21,874 bases of DNA. Source: Anaerolineae bacterium (lineage in GTDB: Bacteria > Chloroflexota > Anaerolineae > 4572-78 > J111). The notes under the pieces are model-generated. The model was not told the origin of the DNA. It made no database searches and saw nothing but the letters and a program-made list of their open reading frames with translations. The stretch lies in contig JAKLJP010000082.1 in the NCBI GenBank assembly GCA_023151115.1, forward strand, positions 1-21,874. The letters are read 5' to 3'. The position numbers and the translations under genes are program-made. Shown piece after piece: positions 7,716-14,968 of this stretch; positions within the stretch are counted from its first letter, which is position 1, and each line of letters opens with the position of its first letter.

Positions 7716-7982
7716 GTGCAAGAGCTAAAACGACTTGGATTAGCTGTCTTTGTAGCTGGTTTTTATTTCGCTGGGGTCTATTTCGCCATCGCTGCGTTGC
7801 TGCCAGAATGGGCCACCCATTGCGCTTATCTGGCCTCGATGGGGGCTGTTGCTGTTTACATCATCCTGGCTCTGGCGGAAAAAGATGAGGAAGGGATGCC
7901 CGCCGGGTTGCTCTATACTCTGCCTTTCATCTGTTTCGCGGCGGGTATTGTATGGTGGATTTTGCGCTTCTTTTGGGGTTAG
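7716..7982 (+). CDS. Small hypothetical membrane protein, three helices
   Basis: An 88-residue protein that I do not recognise. It has a short basic start (VQELKRLG), then three hydrophobic helices: LAVFVAGFYFAGVYFAIAAL, an ALASMGAVAVYIILALA-like middle helix (read as YLASMGAVAVYIILALA), and LLYTLPFICFAAGIVWWIL. An acidic/basic loop EKDEEGMPA lies between the second and third, and the C-terminus is RFFWG. GTG 7716 is preferred because TATAAT sits just upstream, implying a leaderless message. An in-frame GTG at 7698 would add six residues, but an AAAGG sequence abuts it too closely to serve as a Shine-Dalgarno. Its TAG stop overlaps the TAA of the opposite-strand small gene by two bases, so the two genes are convergent. 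No function is proposed. Confidence 0.65.
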   Translation: MQELKRLGLAVFVAGFYFAGVYFAIAALLPEWATHCAYLASMGAVAVYIILALAEKDEEGMPAGLLYTLPFICFAAGIVWWILRFFWG

Positions 7983-8125
7983 CTAAAGAAACGATATAGG
8001 ATGGCCAGCGCCAATAGAACAATTACCCCGGAAACAACCTGGGCGCGTCGTTCTGCTTCTGTTTTGGGCTGCAATCGGCGACCCACCTGCTCAATAAAGC
8101 TGAGGGGTTTTTTTGATATTCGCAT
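7979..8125 (-). CDS. Small hypothetical single-helix membrane protein (48 aa)
   Basis: A 48-residue reading frame. The start is [20 protein letters not shown], followed by a charged stretch KTEAERRAQ, one hydrophobic helix [15 protein letters not shown] and the end RFFS. This is the plan of a small membrane-anchored protein with a cytoplasmic basic N-terminus. Support for expression is strong for such a short gene: TTGACA and TAAAAT with an 18-bp spacer lie directly upstream and would start transcription at the ATG, a leaderless mRNA. Its stop overlaps that of the opposite-strand small membrane gene. I do not recognise a family, and an unrelated ORF on the other strand here (8001-8237) looks like its shadow. 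Confidence 0.6.
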   Translation of the reverse strand: MRISKKPLSFIEQVGRRLQPKTEAERRAQVVSGVIVLLALAILYRFFS

Positions 8126-8131
8126 ATCATT

Positions 8132-8161
8132 ATTTTACCCCCACCGCCGGAAGGTTGTCAA
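8132..8161 (-). promoter_or_regulatory. Near-consensus promoter of the 48-aa membrane protein gene
   Basis: On the minus strand TTGACA (8156-8161), an 18-bp spacer and TAAAAT (8132-8137). The ATG begins seven bases after the -10, so the predicted transcript has no leader. Confidence 0.65.
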
Positions 8162-8191
8162 AATTTTTTTGCTGATGACAGGAGATTCGCT

Positions 8192-8500
8192 ATGTTTATC
8201 GTTCATGTGCAGGTACACGTTAAACCTGAATTTGTAGACGCTTTTCGCTTGGCCACCCTCGAAAATGCCCGCAACAGCGTGCAGGAGCCGGGCATTGCCC
8301 GCTTCGACGTGGTCCAACAGTTAGATGATCCCAACCGCTTTGTGCTGGTCGAGGTCTACCGCACCCCGGATGACCCGGCCAGGCACAAAGAAACGGCCCA
8401 CTACAAAAAATGGGCCGAAACCGTCGCCCCGATGATGGCCGAGCCGCGCAGCAGCATCAAGTATGCCAACGTCTACCCAGATGAAGCAGGCTGGGGATGA
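8192..8500 (+). CDS. ABM-domain monooxygenase, LsrG/quinol-monooxygenase-like
   Basis: A 102-residue dimeric alpha/beta ferredoxin-like protein of the antibiotic-biosynthesis monooxygenase (ABM) superfamily. The pattern [76 protein letters not shown] fits small cofactor-free quinol monooxygenases and LsrG, which processes phospho-autoinducer-2. ATG 8192 has an AGGAGA Shine-Dalgarno seven bases upstream. It is followed 88 bp later on the same strand by an iron-type alcohol dehydrogenase, with a period-7 foldback between them, so the pair may be one unit that detoxifies a reactive carbonyl or quinone. That substrate idea is inference; no other lsr gene is present. Confidence 0.85.
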   Translation: MFIVHVQVHVKPEFVDAFRLATLENARNSVQEPGIARFDVVQQLDDPNRFVLVEVYRTPDDPARHKETAHYKKWAETVAPMMAEPRSSIKYANVYPDEAGWG

Positions 8501-8506
8501 AATACG

Positions 8507-8576
8507 ACTGGGGACCGGGGACGGAAGATCGGAAGATAGTCAACAGCCGGTCCTCGGTCTTCGGCCTCCGGTCCCC
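8507..8576. repeat. Period-7 foldback repeat (GACCGGG type)
   Basis: Units GACTGGG, GACCGGG, GACGGAA, GATCGGAA form the left arm. The right arm at about 8547-8576 is an imperfect complement; the outer nine bases GGGGACCGG (8510-8518) pair perfectly with 8568-8576. The right arm ends one base before the AGGAGG Shine-Dalgarno of the dehydrogenase gene, so the stem could influence its translation. Confidence 0.8.
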
Positions 8577-8588
8577 AGGAGGTTGAGA

Positions 8589-9740
8589 ATGAACTTTGAA
8601 TTTGCCACAGCAACCCAGATTATTTTTGGGCCGGGTACGTTCAAGCAGGTGGGCCCGCTGGCCCGCGAGATGGGCCGGAAGGCGTTGGTCGTCGCCAGTT
8701 CAACCCAACGAGCCAACTCCTTGCTCGCTGCTTTGACGGCAAACGGCGTTGAAACAAGCCTCTTCACCGGCGCCGGTGAACCGACGATTGAACTTGTCCA
8801 GCAGGGTACGCAGCAGGCCAGAGCCGAAAAAGTCAATCTGGTTATCGGCTTTGGCGGGGGCAGCGCTCTGGACACAGCTAAGGCGGTCGCTATTCTGCTG
8901 ACCAATCCCGGCGAACCGCTGGATTATCTGGAAGTGATTGGCCGGGGCCAGGTATTGAGCCAGCCCGGTGTGCCCTGTATCGCCATTCCCACCACCGCCG
9001 GCACCGGCAGCGAGGTGACGCGTAACGCAGTCTTGGGTTCGCCCGAACATCGAGTCAAGGTCAGTTTGCGCAGTCCCCACATGCTGCCCCGCTTGGCAAT
9101 TGTTGACCCGGAGCTAACCTACAGTCTGCCCCCGGCCGTTACCGCCAGCACCGGCCTGGACGCGCTGACCCAAAACCTGGAACCCTTTGTTTCAAACAAA
9201 GCCAACCCGCTGACCGATGCGCTGACACGGGAGGGCATGCGCCGGGCGGCTCGTTCGCTGCGCCGGGCCTATGAGCAAGGCGACGACCCGGCGGCCCGCG
9301 AAGATATGGCCTTAGCCAGTCTTTTTGGCGGGCTGGCCCTGGCTAATGCCAAACTGGGCGTCGTTCACGGCTTTGCCAGTGTGCTGGGGGGAATGTTCCC
9401 CGCGCCGCATGGGGCAGTGTGCGCGGTCCTGCTGCCGCCGGTGATGGCGGTCAATGTGCAGGCGTTGCAAGAAAGACAGCTTGACAGCGAGTTTCTACGG
9501 CGCTATGATGAAGTGGCCCAAATCCTGACCGGCAGCCCCACAGCGACAGCCGGCGATGGCGTGGCCTGGGTTGAAGAATTAGGTCGAGCTTTGCATGTTC
9601 CCGGTCTGGGGACCTATGGCTTGACCCCGGCTGATTTCCCCACCGTCATCGAAAAAACGGCGGTTGCCAGCAGCACCCAGGGTAATCCGATTAAATTGAC
9701 TTCGGCAGAGTTGCAGGAGATCCTCAATCGAGCCTTGTAA
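8589..9740 (+). CDS. Iron-containing (group III) alcohol dehydrogenase family protein
   Basis: NAD(P)-dependent dehydrogenase of 383 residues in the Fe-ADH/maleylacetate-reductase superfamily, cytoplasmic. Features in order: the N-terminal FGPGTFKQVGPLAREMGRKA, the nucleotide-binding GFGGGSALDTAKAVAI (about 87-102), IPTTAGTGSEVTRNAV (133-148), the metal region D191-x3-Q195, and H260 (GVVHGFASVLGG) and H274 (APHGAVCAVLLP). In classical members the second position is a histidine (DxxxH); here it is Gln. ATG 8589 follows AGGAGG at ideal distance; an upstream in-frame extension overlaps the ABM gene and is not needed. The substrate cannot be told from sequence. A period-7 repeat lies downstream. 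Confidence 0.9.
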   Translation: MNFEFATATQIIFGPGTFKQVGPLAREMGRKALVVASSTQRANSLLAALTANGVETSLFTGAGEPTIELVQQGTQQARAEKVNLVIGFGGGSALDTAKAVAILLTNPGEPLDYLEVIGRGQVLSQPGVPCIAIPTTAGTGSEVTRNAVLGSPEHRVKVSLRSPHMLPRLAIVDPELTYSLPPAVTASTGLDALTQNLEPFVSNKANPLTDALTREGMRRAARSLRRAYEQGDDPAAREDMALASLFGGLALANAKLGVVHGFASVLGGMFPAPHGAVCAVLLPPVMAVNVQALQERQLDSEFLRRYDEVAQILTGSPTATAGDGVAWVEELGRALHVPGLGTYGLTPADFPTVIEKTAVASSTQGNPIKLTSAELQEILNRAL

Positions 9741-9773
9741 CTTGGAACTTTTGAGATGAAGACGTAGAATATT

Positions 9774-9826
9774 AACGTAATGCGTGGTGCGTGTTCCGTT
9801 TCATTTTTACGGAACACGCACCACGC
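9774..9826. repeat. Period-7 foldback repeat (GCGTGGT type)
   Basis: Heptamers ACGTAAT, GCGTGGT, GCGTGTT, CCGTTTC are followed by the exact complement. 9782-9799 pairs perfectly with 9809-9826, 18 bp with a 9-base T-rich loop. It is the most perfect stem of the set and lies between the dehydrogenase and DUF362 genes. Confidence 0.9.
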
Positions 9827-9863
9827 TCATCATTTAAGTGTCTTATTGCAAGAGAGGAAATCT

Positions 9864-11135
9864 ATGTTAAAAAGTAAAGTCGCCGTTCTCCAAACGTCGC
9901 CCCGAACGGTTCTGGCCGATTATCACCAGTTGATGAATCTGGCCGGGTATCAAGATATTATCGCCAAAGATGCTGATACCGCGTTAAAAGTCAATATTTC
10001 ATGGCATTTCTTTTTTCCGGGCAGTTCGACCACGCCTTGGCAGCTTGAAGGCGTCATCCGCGCACTGAAGCAGGATGGCTACAACCCTGATCTGATCCAC
10101 GCCTGCCACAACCGCACCGTCGTCATTGACGCCCATTTTGGTGAAAGGGAAAATAAGCAAATTAACGTGGTTGAGGCGCATGGGCTGCGCAATATTCATT
10201 TGTATGAAGGGGAAGAGTGGATTCATATCCGTGATGCGGTGGGAGACTTGACCGATAAATTTACCTGCCTCAACGAGGTTTATCCCAAGGGCTTCCATAT
10301 CCCCAAACGTTTTATCGGCGAGAACATCATCCATTTGCCCACCGTCAAAACCCATATCTTTACCACTACCACCGGCGCGATGAAAAACGCCTTTGGCGGG
10401 CTGCTGAATGAACACCGCCACTGGACCCATCCGGTTATTCACGAAACCCTGGTAGATTTGCTGATGATCCAGCAGAAAATTCACCGGGGTGTTTTTGCGG
10501 TTATGGACGGCACGTTTGCTGGCGATGGTCCCGGCCCGCGCTGTATGATGCCCTATGTCAAGAATGTCATCCTGGCCAGCGCCGACCAGGTGGCCATTGA
10601 CGCAATCGCCGCCAAAATGATGGGCCTGGACCCGCTCTCGATCAAGTTTATCCGCATGGCCCACGAGTTGGGCTTAGGCTGCGGCGACCCGCGCGAAATC
10701 GAAATTGTGGGTGATCAAGAAGCGGCGGCGATGAACTGGCATTTTGATGGGCCGTTCAAAAAGATGACCTTTGCTTCACGTATGCAGCACAAGATTTATT
10801 GGGGGCCGCTCAAAAAACCCATCGAGTGGTCGCTAAAAACGGTGCTCGCTCCCTGGTCCTATGCTGCTAGCGTGGTTTATCACGATAGTTTCTGGTATCC
10901 GGTCATTGCCAAAAAGCGTATGAACCAGGTGCTTGATAGCAATTGGGGACACCTTTTCCGCAATTGGGAGAAACTGACCCCCGATGCCCAGGGCTTTCCC
11001 TCGGTTGGCACGGACCCCGCCGAAATCAAGCGCACCGGCCTGAGGGCTTTGTGGCGCTCCTTTGGTATTTTGGGGACTACCCTCAAAGAAGCCCCGGAGT
11101 TTGACGCCCGCCGCCGGCAGCAGTCGGCCCACTAA
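9864..11135 (+). CDS. DUF362 domain-containing protein
   Basis: A 423-residue protein of the DUF362 family, whose biochemical role is not established. Diagnostic blocks are KVNISWHFFFPGSSTTPWQL, LPTVKTHIFTTTTGAMKNAF followed by GG, FAVMDGTFAGDGPGPR, and ILASADQVAIDAIAAKMMGL with the following FIRMAHELGLGCGDPREIEIVG. Many DUF362 proteins carry CxxC ferredoxin clusters; I see none here, so this is the cluster-free form. The last ~120 residues (from about FDGPFKKMTFASRMQHKIYW) form an Arg/Lys/Trp-rich C-terminal extension without a recognised domain. ATG 9864 has GAGAGGA eight bases upstream. It stands last in its group and is closed by the strong terminator at 11148-11188. Confidence 0.87.
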   Translation: MLKSKVAVLQTSPRTVLADYHQLMNLAGYQDIIAKDADTALKVNISWHFFFPGSSTTPWQLEGVIRALKQDGYNPDLIHACHNRTVVIDAHFGERENKQINVVEAHGLRNIHLYEGEEWIHIRDAVGDLTDKFTCLNEVYPKGFHIPKRFIGENIIHLPTVKTHIFTTTTGAMKNAFGGLLNEHRHWTHPVIHETLVDLLMIQQKIHRGVFAVMDGTFAGDGPGPRCMMPYVKNVILASADQVAIDAIAAKMMGLDPLSIKFIRMAHELGLGCGDPREIEIVGDQEAAAMNWHFDGPFKKMTFASRMQHKIYWGPLKKPIEWSLKTVLAPWSYAASVVYHDSFWYPVIAKKRMNQVLDSNWGHLFRNWEKLTPDAQGFPSVGTDPAEIKRTGLRALWRSFGILGTTLKEAPEFDARRRQQSAH

Positions 11136-11147
11136 AACAGGCAAAAT

Positions 11148-11188
11148 AAAAAAGGAGAGGCAGATCAGTGACCTGCCTCTCCTTTTTT
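11148..11188. terminator. Bidirectional intrinsic terminator between DUF362 gene and ftsH
   Basis: A perfect 16-bp stem (AAAAAAGGAGAGGCAG at 11148-11163, complement at 11173-11188) with a 9-base loop. It has a run of T on the plus strand and, read from the other side, a run of T on the minus strand, so it can stop both convergent genes. Confidence 0.92.
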
Positions 11189-11196
11189 CATTTTTT

Positions 11197-11235
11197 CTCA
11201 TCTTGCTCCCAAACTCAGTTTGGGAACAAGATGAG
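11197..11235. repeat. Long hairpin with TCCCAAAC/GTTTGGGA core, next to ftsH stop
   Basis: A 19-bp stem with one mismatch, TCTCATCTTG plus TCCCAAAC on the left and its complement on the right, with a 3-4 base loop. It sits directly before the ftsH stop codon side and only 9 bp from the preceding terminator. It has no T run of its own. It may be a 3' mRNA-stability element or an interspersed palindrome. Confidence 0.75.
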
Positions 11236-11237
11236 AA

Positions 11238-13136
11238 TTAAGCCATTAACGCTTCAAATGCGGGGCGTTCGATGGTTTCATATTCCAGCAGTGCTCCGGC
11301 CAGAGCTTCCAACTTACGCTGTTGGTCAAGAACAATATCTTTGGCCCGTTGATACGCTGTTTCCAGGATGTGGCGGATTTCATGGTCAATGGCCTGAGCC
11401 ATTTCCTCACTGTAATTGCGAATTTCGCCCAAACTGCCCAAGTAGGGATTGCCCTGCTCTTCGCCAAAGGTGCGCAGGCCCAATTTCTGGCTAAAGCCGA
11501 AGCGAGTGACCATGGCCCGCGCCAGTTTGGTAGCCCGTTCCAGGTCGTTGGCCGCGCCGGTGGTGATCCGCTTGAAGATAATCTCCTCGGCGGCCCGACC
11601 GCCCAGCAGGCCCACAATTTCGTCCTCAAAGGCTTCGCGGCTGCGCAGGTACTTATCCCCTTCGGGTAAGGGCATGGTGTAACCTAACGCCATCCCCCGT
11701 GAGATAATGCTCACTTTATGTACCGGGTCGCTGTTTTCCAGGTTGTGCATCACCACCGCGTGGCCGGCCTCGTGGTAAGCAACCACTTTGCGCTCGTAAT
11801 CGCTGAGGATTTTGCCCTGGCGTTCCGGCCCGGCAATAATTCGTTCCATCGCATCCTGAAATTCCAACCGGCCAATGCAGTTCAAATTCCGGCGGGCGGC
11901 CAGAATAGCAGCTTCGTTAACCAAATTTTCCAGGTCAGCCCCCACAAAACCGGGGGTCAATTTAGCCAGGTCGGAGATAGAAATATCGGCGGCCAGCGGC
12001 TTGCCCTTGGTATGGACTTCCAGAATGGCTTCGCGGCCCTGCACATCGGGCCGGTCCAAAATAACCTTGCGGTCAAAACGACCCGGACGCAGCAGGGCGG
12101 GGTCAAGAATATCAGGCCGGTTGGTTGAGGCCATCACAATGACGTTGGTGTCGGTGGTAAAACCGTCCATTTCAACCAGGATTTGGTTGAGGGTTTGTTC
12201 GCGCTCGTCGTTGCCGCTGCCCATGCTGGCCCCACGTTGGCGGCCTACAGCATCAATTTCATCCACAAAGACTACGGCGGGGGCTTGCTCTCTGGCTCGT
12301 TTGAACAGGTCACGCACCCGGGCGGCCCCTACGCCGACAAACATCTCAACAAACTCGGAGCCGGAAATGCTAAAGAAGGGCACGCCGGCCTCACCGGCGA
12401 CGGCTTTAGCCAGGAGAGTTTTACCGGTTCCGGGAGGTCCGGCCATCAAGACACCTTTGGGGATGCGTGCGCCTAATTTGACGAATTTGGCCGGTTCCTT
12501 CAAAAATTCAATGATTTCCTGTAACTCCAATTTGGCCTGGTCGGCTCCGGCTACGTCACGGAATGTCACCTGGGGCAAAGAGGGTTTGGATTTAGCATCT
12601 TTGTCGTTGGTGTTGGAGATGACGCGTGGATTACTGCGCCCCATATTGCCAAAATTGTAACCGGAGCCGCTCTGATTCTGTGGTTGCCGTGAGTTACGGA
12701 AGATAAAGAAGGTGATCAAGCCAACAACCGCTAAGACAGATAAGATACCTGTCGGGTTGAAGTTAGTGGTTGGTTCCTCGACGATAATCGGCAGGTCTCT
12801 CAAGGCTTCACTAGGAACACCGAGGAGTTTAAGGGTTTCTACCGCGCTTATATTCGACTCTTTGCGCACTGTAATTTTGCTGCCATCGGTTTTTGTAGCG
12901 GTAAGGGTGTCGCCGCGCACCGTGAGGATTTTTACTTCACCCGCAGTTACCGCACTGACAATTTGGGGTAACGTAGCAGCCACGGAGGTTTGATTTGGCG
13001 AAGCAGATGGCTGATTTTTCGGCAAGAAGTAGTAAAGCAAAGCGACAAGGCCGACAACGGCCAGAGCAACGGCAATCCAGCGATAATGGACCGGCAGCTT
13101 GCGTTCTTTACGTTTGGAATGGTTGTCAGAATTCAT
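11238..13136 (-). CDS. ftsH: ATP-dependent zinc metalloprotease FtsH
   Basis: Membrane-bound AAA+ protease of 632 residues that degrades misfolded membrane and regulatory proteins as a hexamer. Helix 1 is at about 18-38 and helix 2 at about 129-146, with the small periplasmic domain between. The AAA module has Walker A GPPGTGKT (233-240), the pore motif FVG (266-268), Walker B VVFVDEID (288-295) and the second region of homology [18 protein letters not shown] (339-356). The zinc site is HEAGH (455-459), and the third ligand lies in the later [14 protein letters not shown] segment. ATG 13136 is preceded by GGAG at a rather long spacing. Length and motif order are normal. The gene stands alone, divergent from the LysM-CAP pair; hairpins at 13189-13203 and 13207-13229 fall in its probable leader. 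Confidence 0.97.
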   Translation of the reverse strand: MNSDNHSKRKERKLPVHYRWIAVALAVVGLVALLYYFLPKNQPSASPNQTSVAATLPQIVSAVTAGEVKILTVRGDTLTATKTDGSKITVRKESNISAVETLKLLGVPSEALRDLPIIVEEPTTNFNPTGILSVLAVVGLITFFIFRNSRQPQNQSGSGYNFGNMGRSNPRVISNTNDKDAKSKPSLPQVTFRDVAGADQAKLELQEIIEFLKEPAKFVKLGARIPKGVLMAGPPGTGKTLLAKAVAGEAGVPFFSISGSEFVEMFVGVGAARVRDLFKRAREQAPAVVFVDEIDAVGRQRGASMGSGNDEREQTLNQILVEMDGFTTDTNVIVMASTNRPDILDPALLRPGRFDRKVILDRPDVQGREAILEVHTKGKPLAADISISDLAKLTPGFVGADLENLVNEAAILAARRNLNCIGRLEFQDAMERIIAGPERQGKILSDYERKVVAYHEAGHAVVMHNLENSDPVHKVSIISRGMALGYTMPLPEGDKYLRSREAFEDEIVGLLGGRAAEEIIFKRITTGAANDLERATKLARAMVTRFGFSQKLGLRTFGEEQGNPYLGSLGEIRNYSEEMAQAIDHEIRHILETAYQRAKDIVLDQQRKLEALAGALLEYETIERPAFEALMA

Positions 13137-13629
13137 GAGGCAAAATCTCCGTTAAAAATGGTTTCTCCCACAACTTTTTAGGTTTTAAGTCCTTGAAAAG
13201 GACAGAGGTAGGTGTTAAAGACACCCACCCCTGCCATAGCGGTGAAATTTATGATGTATTGTGCTGCGCAATCCTAACATACCCTAAAAATGCGTGGCGC
13301 AAAAGTAGCAAAAGTCACAAGCATTTGAGGTAAAAGGTACTCACCGGCTTTCCCTAAAGTACTTTTTTGGGGGCCACAACTATTTTAGATTGTACCCGGG
13401 AATGTGTTTGAGCTAAAGAGTACTTTTTGGTTACTGAGATGATACTTGCGCTGTTCATCACAAATTGAAAAAATAGCAGAATTATGGGGAAATTACAAAC
13501 GTAGAGGATATTGCCGCCCTTCATTTATGCCACTTTGGGCAAATATAGCCCAATTTTGGGCTAAAATTTGGGAATTTGGGAGATATTCTCAACAGGGATT
13601 AAATTTGGCGCGTTTTCAGGCAGACAGTG
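13137..13629. other. Divergent regulatory region between ftsH and the LysM-CAP genes
   Basis: About 490 bp without a convincing gene; it is A/T-rich and repeat-rich. It contains small hairpins GTCCTT-GAA-AAGGAC (13189-13203) and GGTGT-TAAAG-ACACC (13211-13225) in the likely ftsH leader. Related direct repeats CTAAAGTACTTTTTTGG (about 13354-13370) and CTAAAGAGTACTTTTTGG (about 13413-13430) have a weaker third copy near 13331. An operator-like palindrome TAGCCCAA-TT-TTGGGCTA lies at 13546-13563, surrounded by further TTTGGG copies. A short plus-strand reading frame at 13446-13634 looks like chance. No terminator is needed here because transcription diverges. Confidence 0.6.
13546..13563. promoter_or_regulatory. 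Operator-like palindrome upstream of the LysM-CAP pair
   Basis: TAGCCCAA and TTGGGCTA form 8-bp arms around TT, about 70 bp upstream of the -10 box at 13630. Extra TTTGGG half-sites lie at about 13535, 13567 and 13575. No regulator gene is nearby, so the binding protein is unknown. Confidence 0.4.
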
Positions 13630-13635
13630 TATAAT
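13630..13635 (+). promoter_or_regulatory. -10 box of the first LysM-CAP gene
   Basis: A perfect TATAAT. A weak TTGGCG at 13605-13610 is the only -35 candidate, at a long 19-bp spacing. The predicted leader is about 45 nt and contains the strong AGGGAGGG ribosome site at 13673-13680. Confidence 0.5.
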
Positions 13636-13672
13636 TGCCGGTCGAAACGGGTCTATTGAAAAATTGGTCCGC

Positions 13673-13680
13673 AGGGAGGG
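13673..13680 (+). promoter_or_regulatory. Strong Shine-Dalgarno pointing to an AUC codon
   Basis: AGGGAGGG is followed after six bases by the in-frame codon ATC at 13687. The first canonical start codon in this frame is GTG at 13711, 30 bases away and out of range for this site. There is no ATG, GTG or TTG in the frame between them. Confidence 0.5.
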
Positions 13681-13686
13681 TTTGCC

Positions 13687-14961
13687 ATCGGTACAATTCA
13701 ATCGCCCCGTGTGGCAGTGGCAATAATAGCATTGGGGATTGCCTTAGTGGGCTGGTACCAATTTTCACCGGCTGCGCCGGCCCCGGTTGAACCGATCCTT
13801 ACTCTGCCGTCGGCTACGCCTACAGCCAGGGCAACGCTGTCAGCCAAAGTGACTGCCACCCCTGCTTTGCGTTCTACTACCACGCCCCGACCCAAGACAG
13901 CCACCGCTGTTCCCACCGCCACGCCGACCCCCGGACCGGTGGTACATGTAGTGCGCTCCGGGGAAATGCTCCTGGCCATCGCCGCCGACTACGATACCTC
14001 CGTTGAAAAAATTATGATGGTCAACGAGATTACTGACCCTACGACGATCCAGATTGGCCAGGAGTTGCTCATCCCCGTAACAGCCACCCCGACTCGCAAA
14101 GAAACACCTCGACCCACCCCCACCCTGGTTTTTCATATTATTGAGCCGGGGGATAGCCTGTTGGCTCTGGCCCTCCAATACGATACCACTGTCGAGGCGC
14201 TGGCAGCGGCCAATTGGATTAGCGATCCCAGCGGTCTGCAACTGGGCCAAAAGTTGCTGATCCCTGGCAAGGATGGTGAACTGCCGGACCCCATCTTGTG
14301 GGCGCCAACGGCAGTCCACGAGGTGGCGAGCGGCGACACTATCCTGGCGCTGGCTGAGGAATACGGCTCCAGCGTTGAGGATATTTTGGCGCTCAACCCG
14401 GCCCTGGAACCAAACGCTCTGCAAATCGGCCAGCAGGTTGCTATCCCCCTAACCCGGCAGCGACCCCGTACTGAGGGCAGCCAGTCTCCTGCGGCGGAGT
14501 TTGTGGCTGTGCCGGCGCTGACCGAAGCGGACCTGGCGGCGCTCAAAAAAGGCTCACCCAGCCTGGTCGGCCTGGAGCAAAGTATGGTCGAGCAAGTCAA
14601 TGCTAAACGCCGGGCTGAGGGGCTGGCTCCCTACAGGATAGATGAGCAGTTGACCCTGATGGCCTGGGGTCAGGCCCAGGATATGGTTAAACGGGGCTAT
14701 TTTAGCCACGTTACCCCCGAAGGCCGCACTCTGCGTGACCGCTTTCAGGAACGCGGCCTGGCGACTACCTGGGTGGGCGAGAATATTTACCTGAGCGTCA
14801 AGCCGGCCAATCAAGCTGTGGCGGCGGCAGTTGGCTGGTTTATGGGTGACGCGCCCCACCGCCGCAACCTACTGCATGCTAATTTCAACCGGATTGGGGT
14901 AGGCGTGGCTCAAGAGGCAAACGGCTGGTATACCTTTGTGTTGGTTTTTGCAGGAGATTGA
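13687..14961 (+). CDS. LysM-CAP domain surface protein (three LysM repeats)
   Basis: Probably an exported, membrane-anchored protein. Numbered from GTG 13711 (416 aa): a hydrophobic anchor at residues 2-18, a Pro/Thr/Ala-rich linker (19-76), LysM repeats at about 78-122, 141-185 and 202-246 for peptidoglycan binding, and a C-terminal CAP/SCP domain (288-414). The CAP pocket residues are visible: H333 in YFSHVTPEG, E357 in VGENIY, and H383/H389 in the PHRRNLLHANFNRIGVGV segment. The start is uncertain: the only good ribosome site precedes ATC 13687, which would add eight residues including an Arg before the hydrophobic segment; the conservative choice is GTG 13711. The next gene is a paralogue beginning 7 bp after this stop, so the two are surely cotranscribed. 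Role: cell-envelope protein, function otherwise unknown. Confidence 0.87.
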   Translation: MGTIQSPRVAVAIIALGIALVGWYQFSPAAPAPVEPILTLPSATPTARATLSAKVTATPALRSTTTPRPKTATAVPTATPTPGPVVHVVRSGEMLLAIAADYDTSVEKIMMVNEITDPTTIQIGQELLIPVTATPTRKETPRPTPTLVFHIIEPGDSLLALALQYDTTVEALAAANWISDPSGLQLGQKLLIPGKDGELPDPILWAPTAVHEVASGDTILALAEEYGSSVEDILALNPALEPNALQIGQQVAIPLTRQRPRTEGSQSPAAEFVAVPALTEADLAALKKGSPSLVGLEQSMVEQVNAKRRAEGLAPYRIDEQLTLMAWGQAQDMVKRGYFSHVTPEGRTLRDRFQERGLATTWVGENIYLSVKPANQAVAAAVGWFMGDAPHRRNLLHANFNRIGVGVAQEANGWYTFVLVFAGD

Positions 14962-14968
14962 GACCGGC

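Noticed and set aside
8001..8237. 78-aa plus-strand reading frame
   Set aside because: It is antisense to the 48-aa membrane gene and its promoter, and its end overlaps the well-supported ABM gene in another frame.
11238..13136. Any unusual fusion or truncation of FtsH
   Set aside because: Length, two N-terminal helices, Walker motifs and HEAGH are all in the normal order.
13446..13634. 62-aa reading frame in the ftsH/LysM-CAP divergent region
   Set aside because: No ribosome site, composition of A/T-rich non-coding DNA, and it runs across the palindrome and the -10 box of the next gene.
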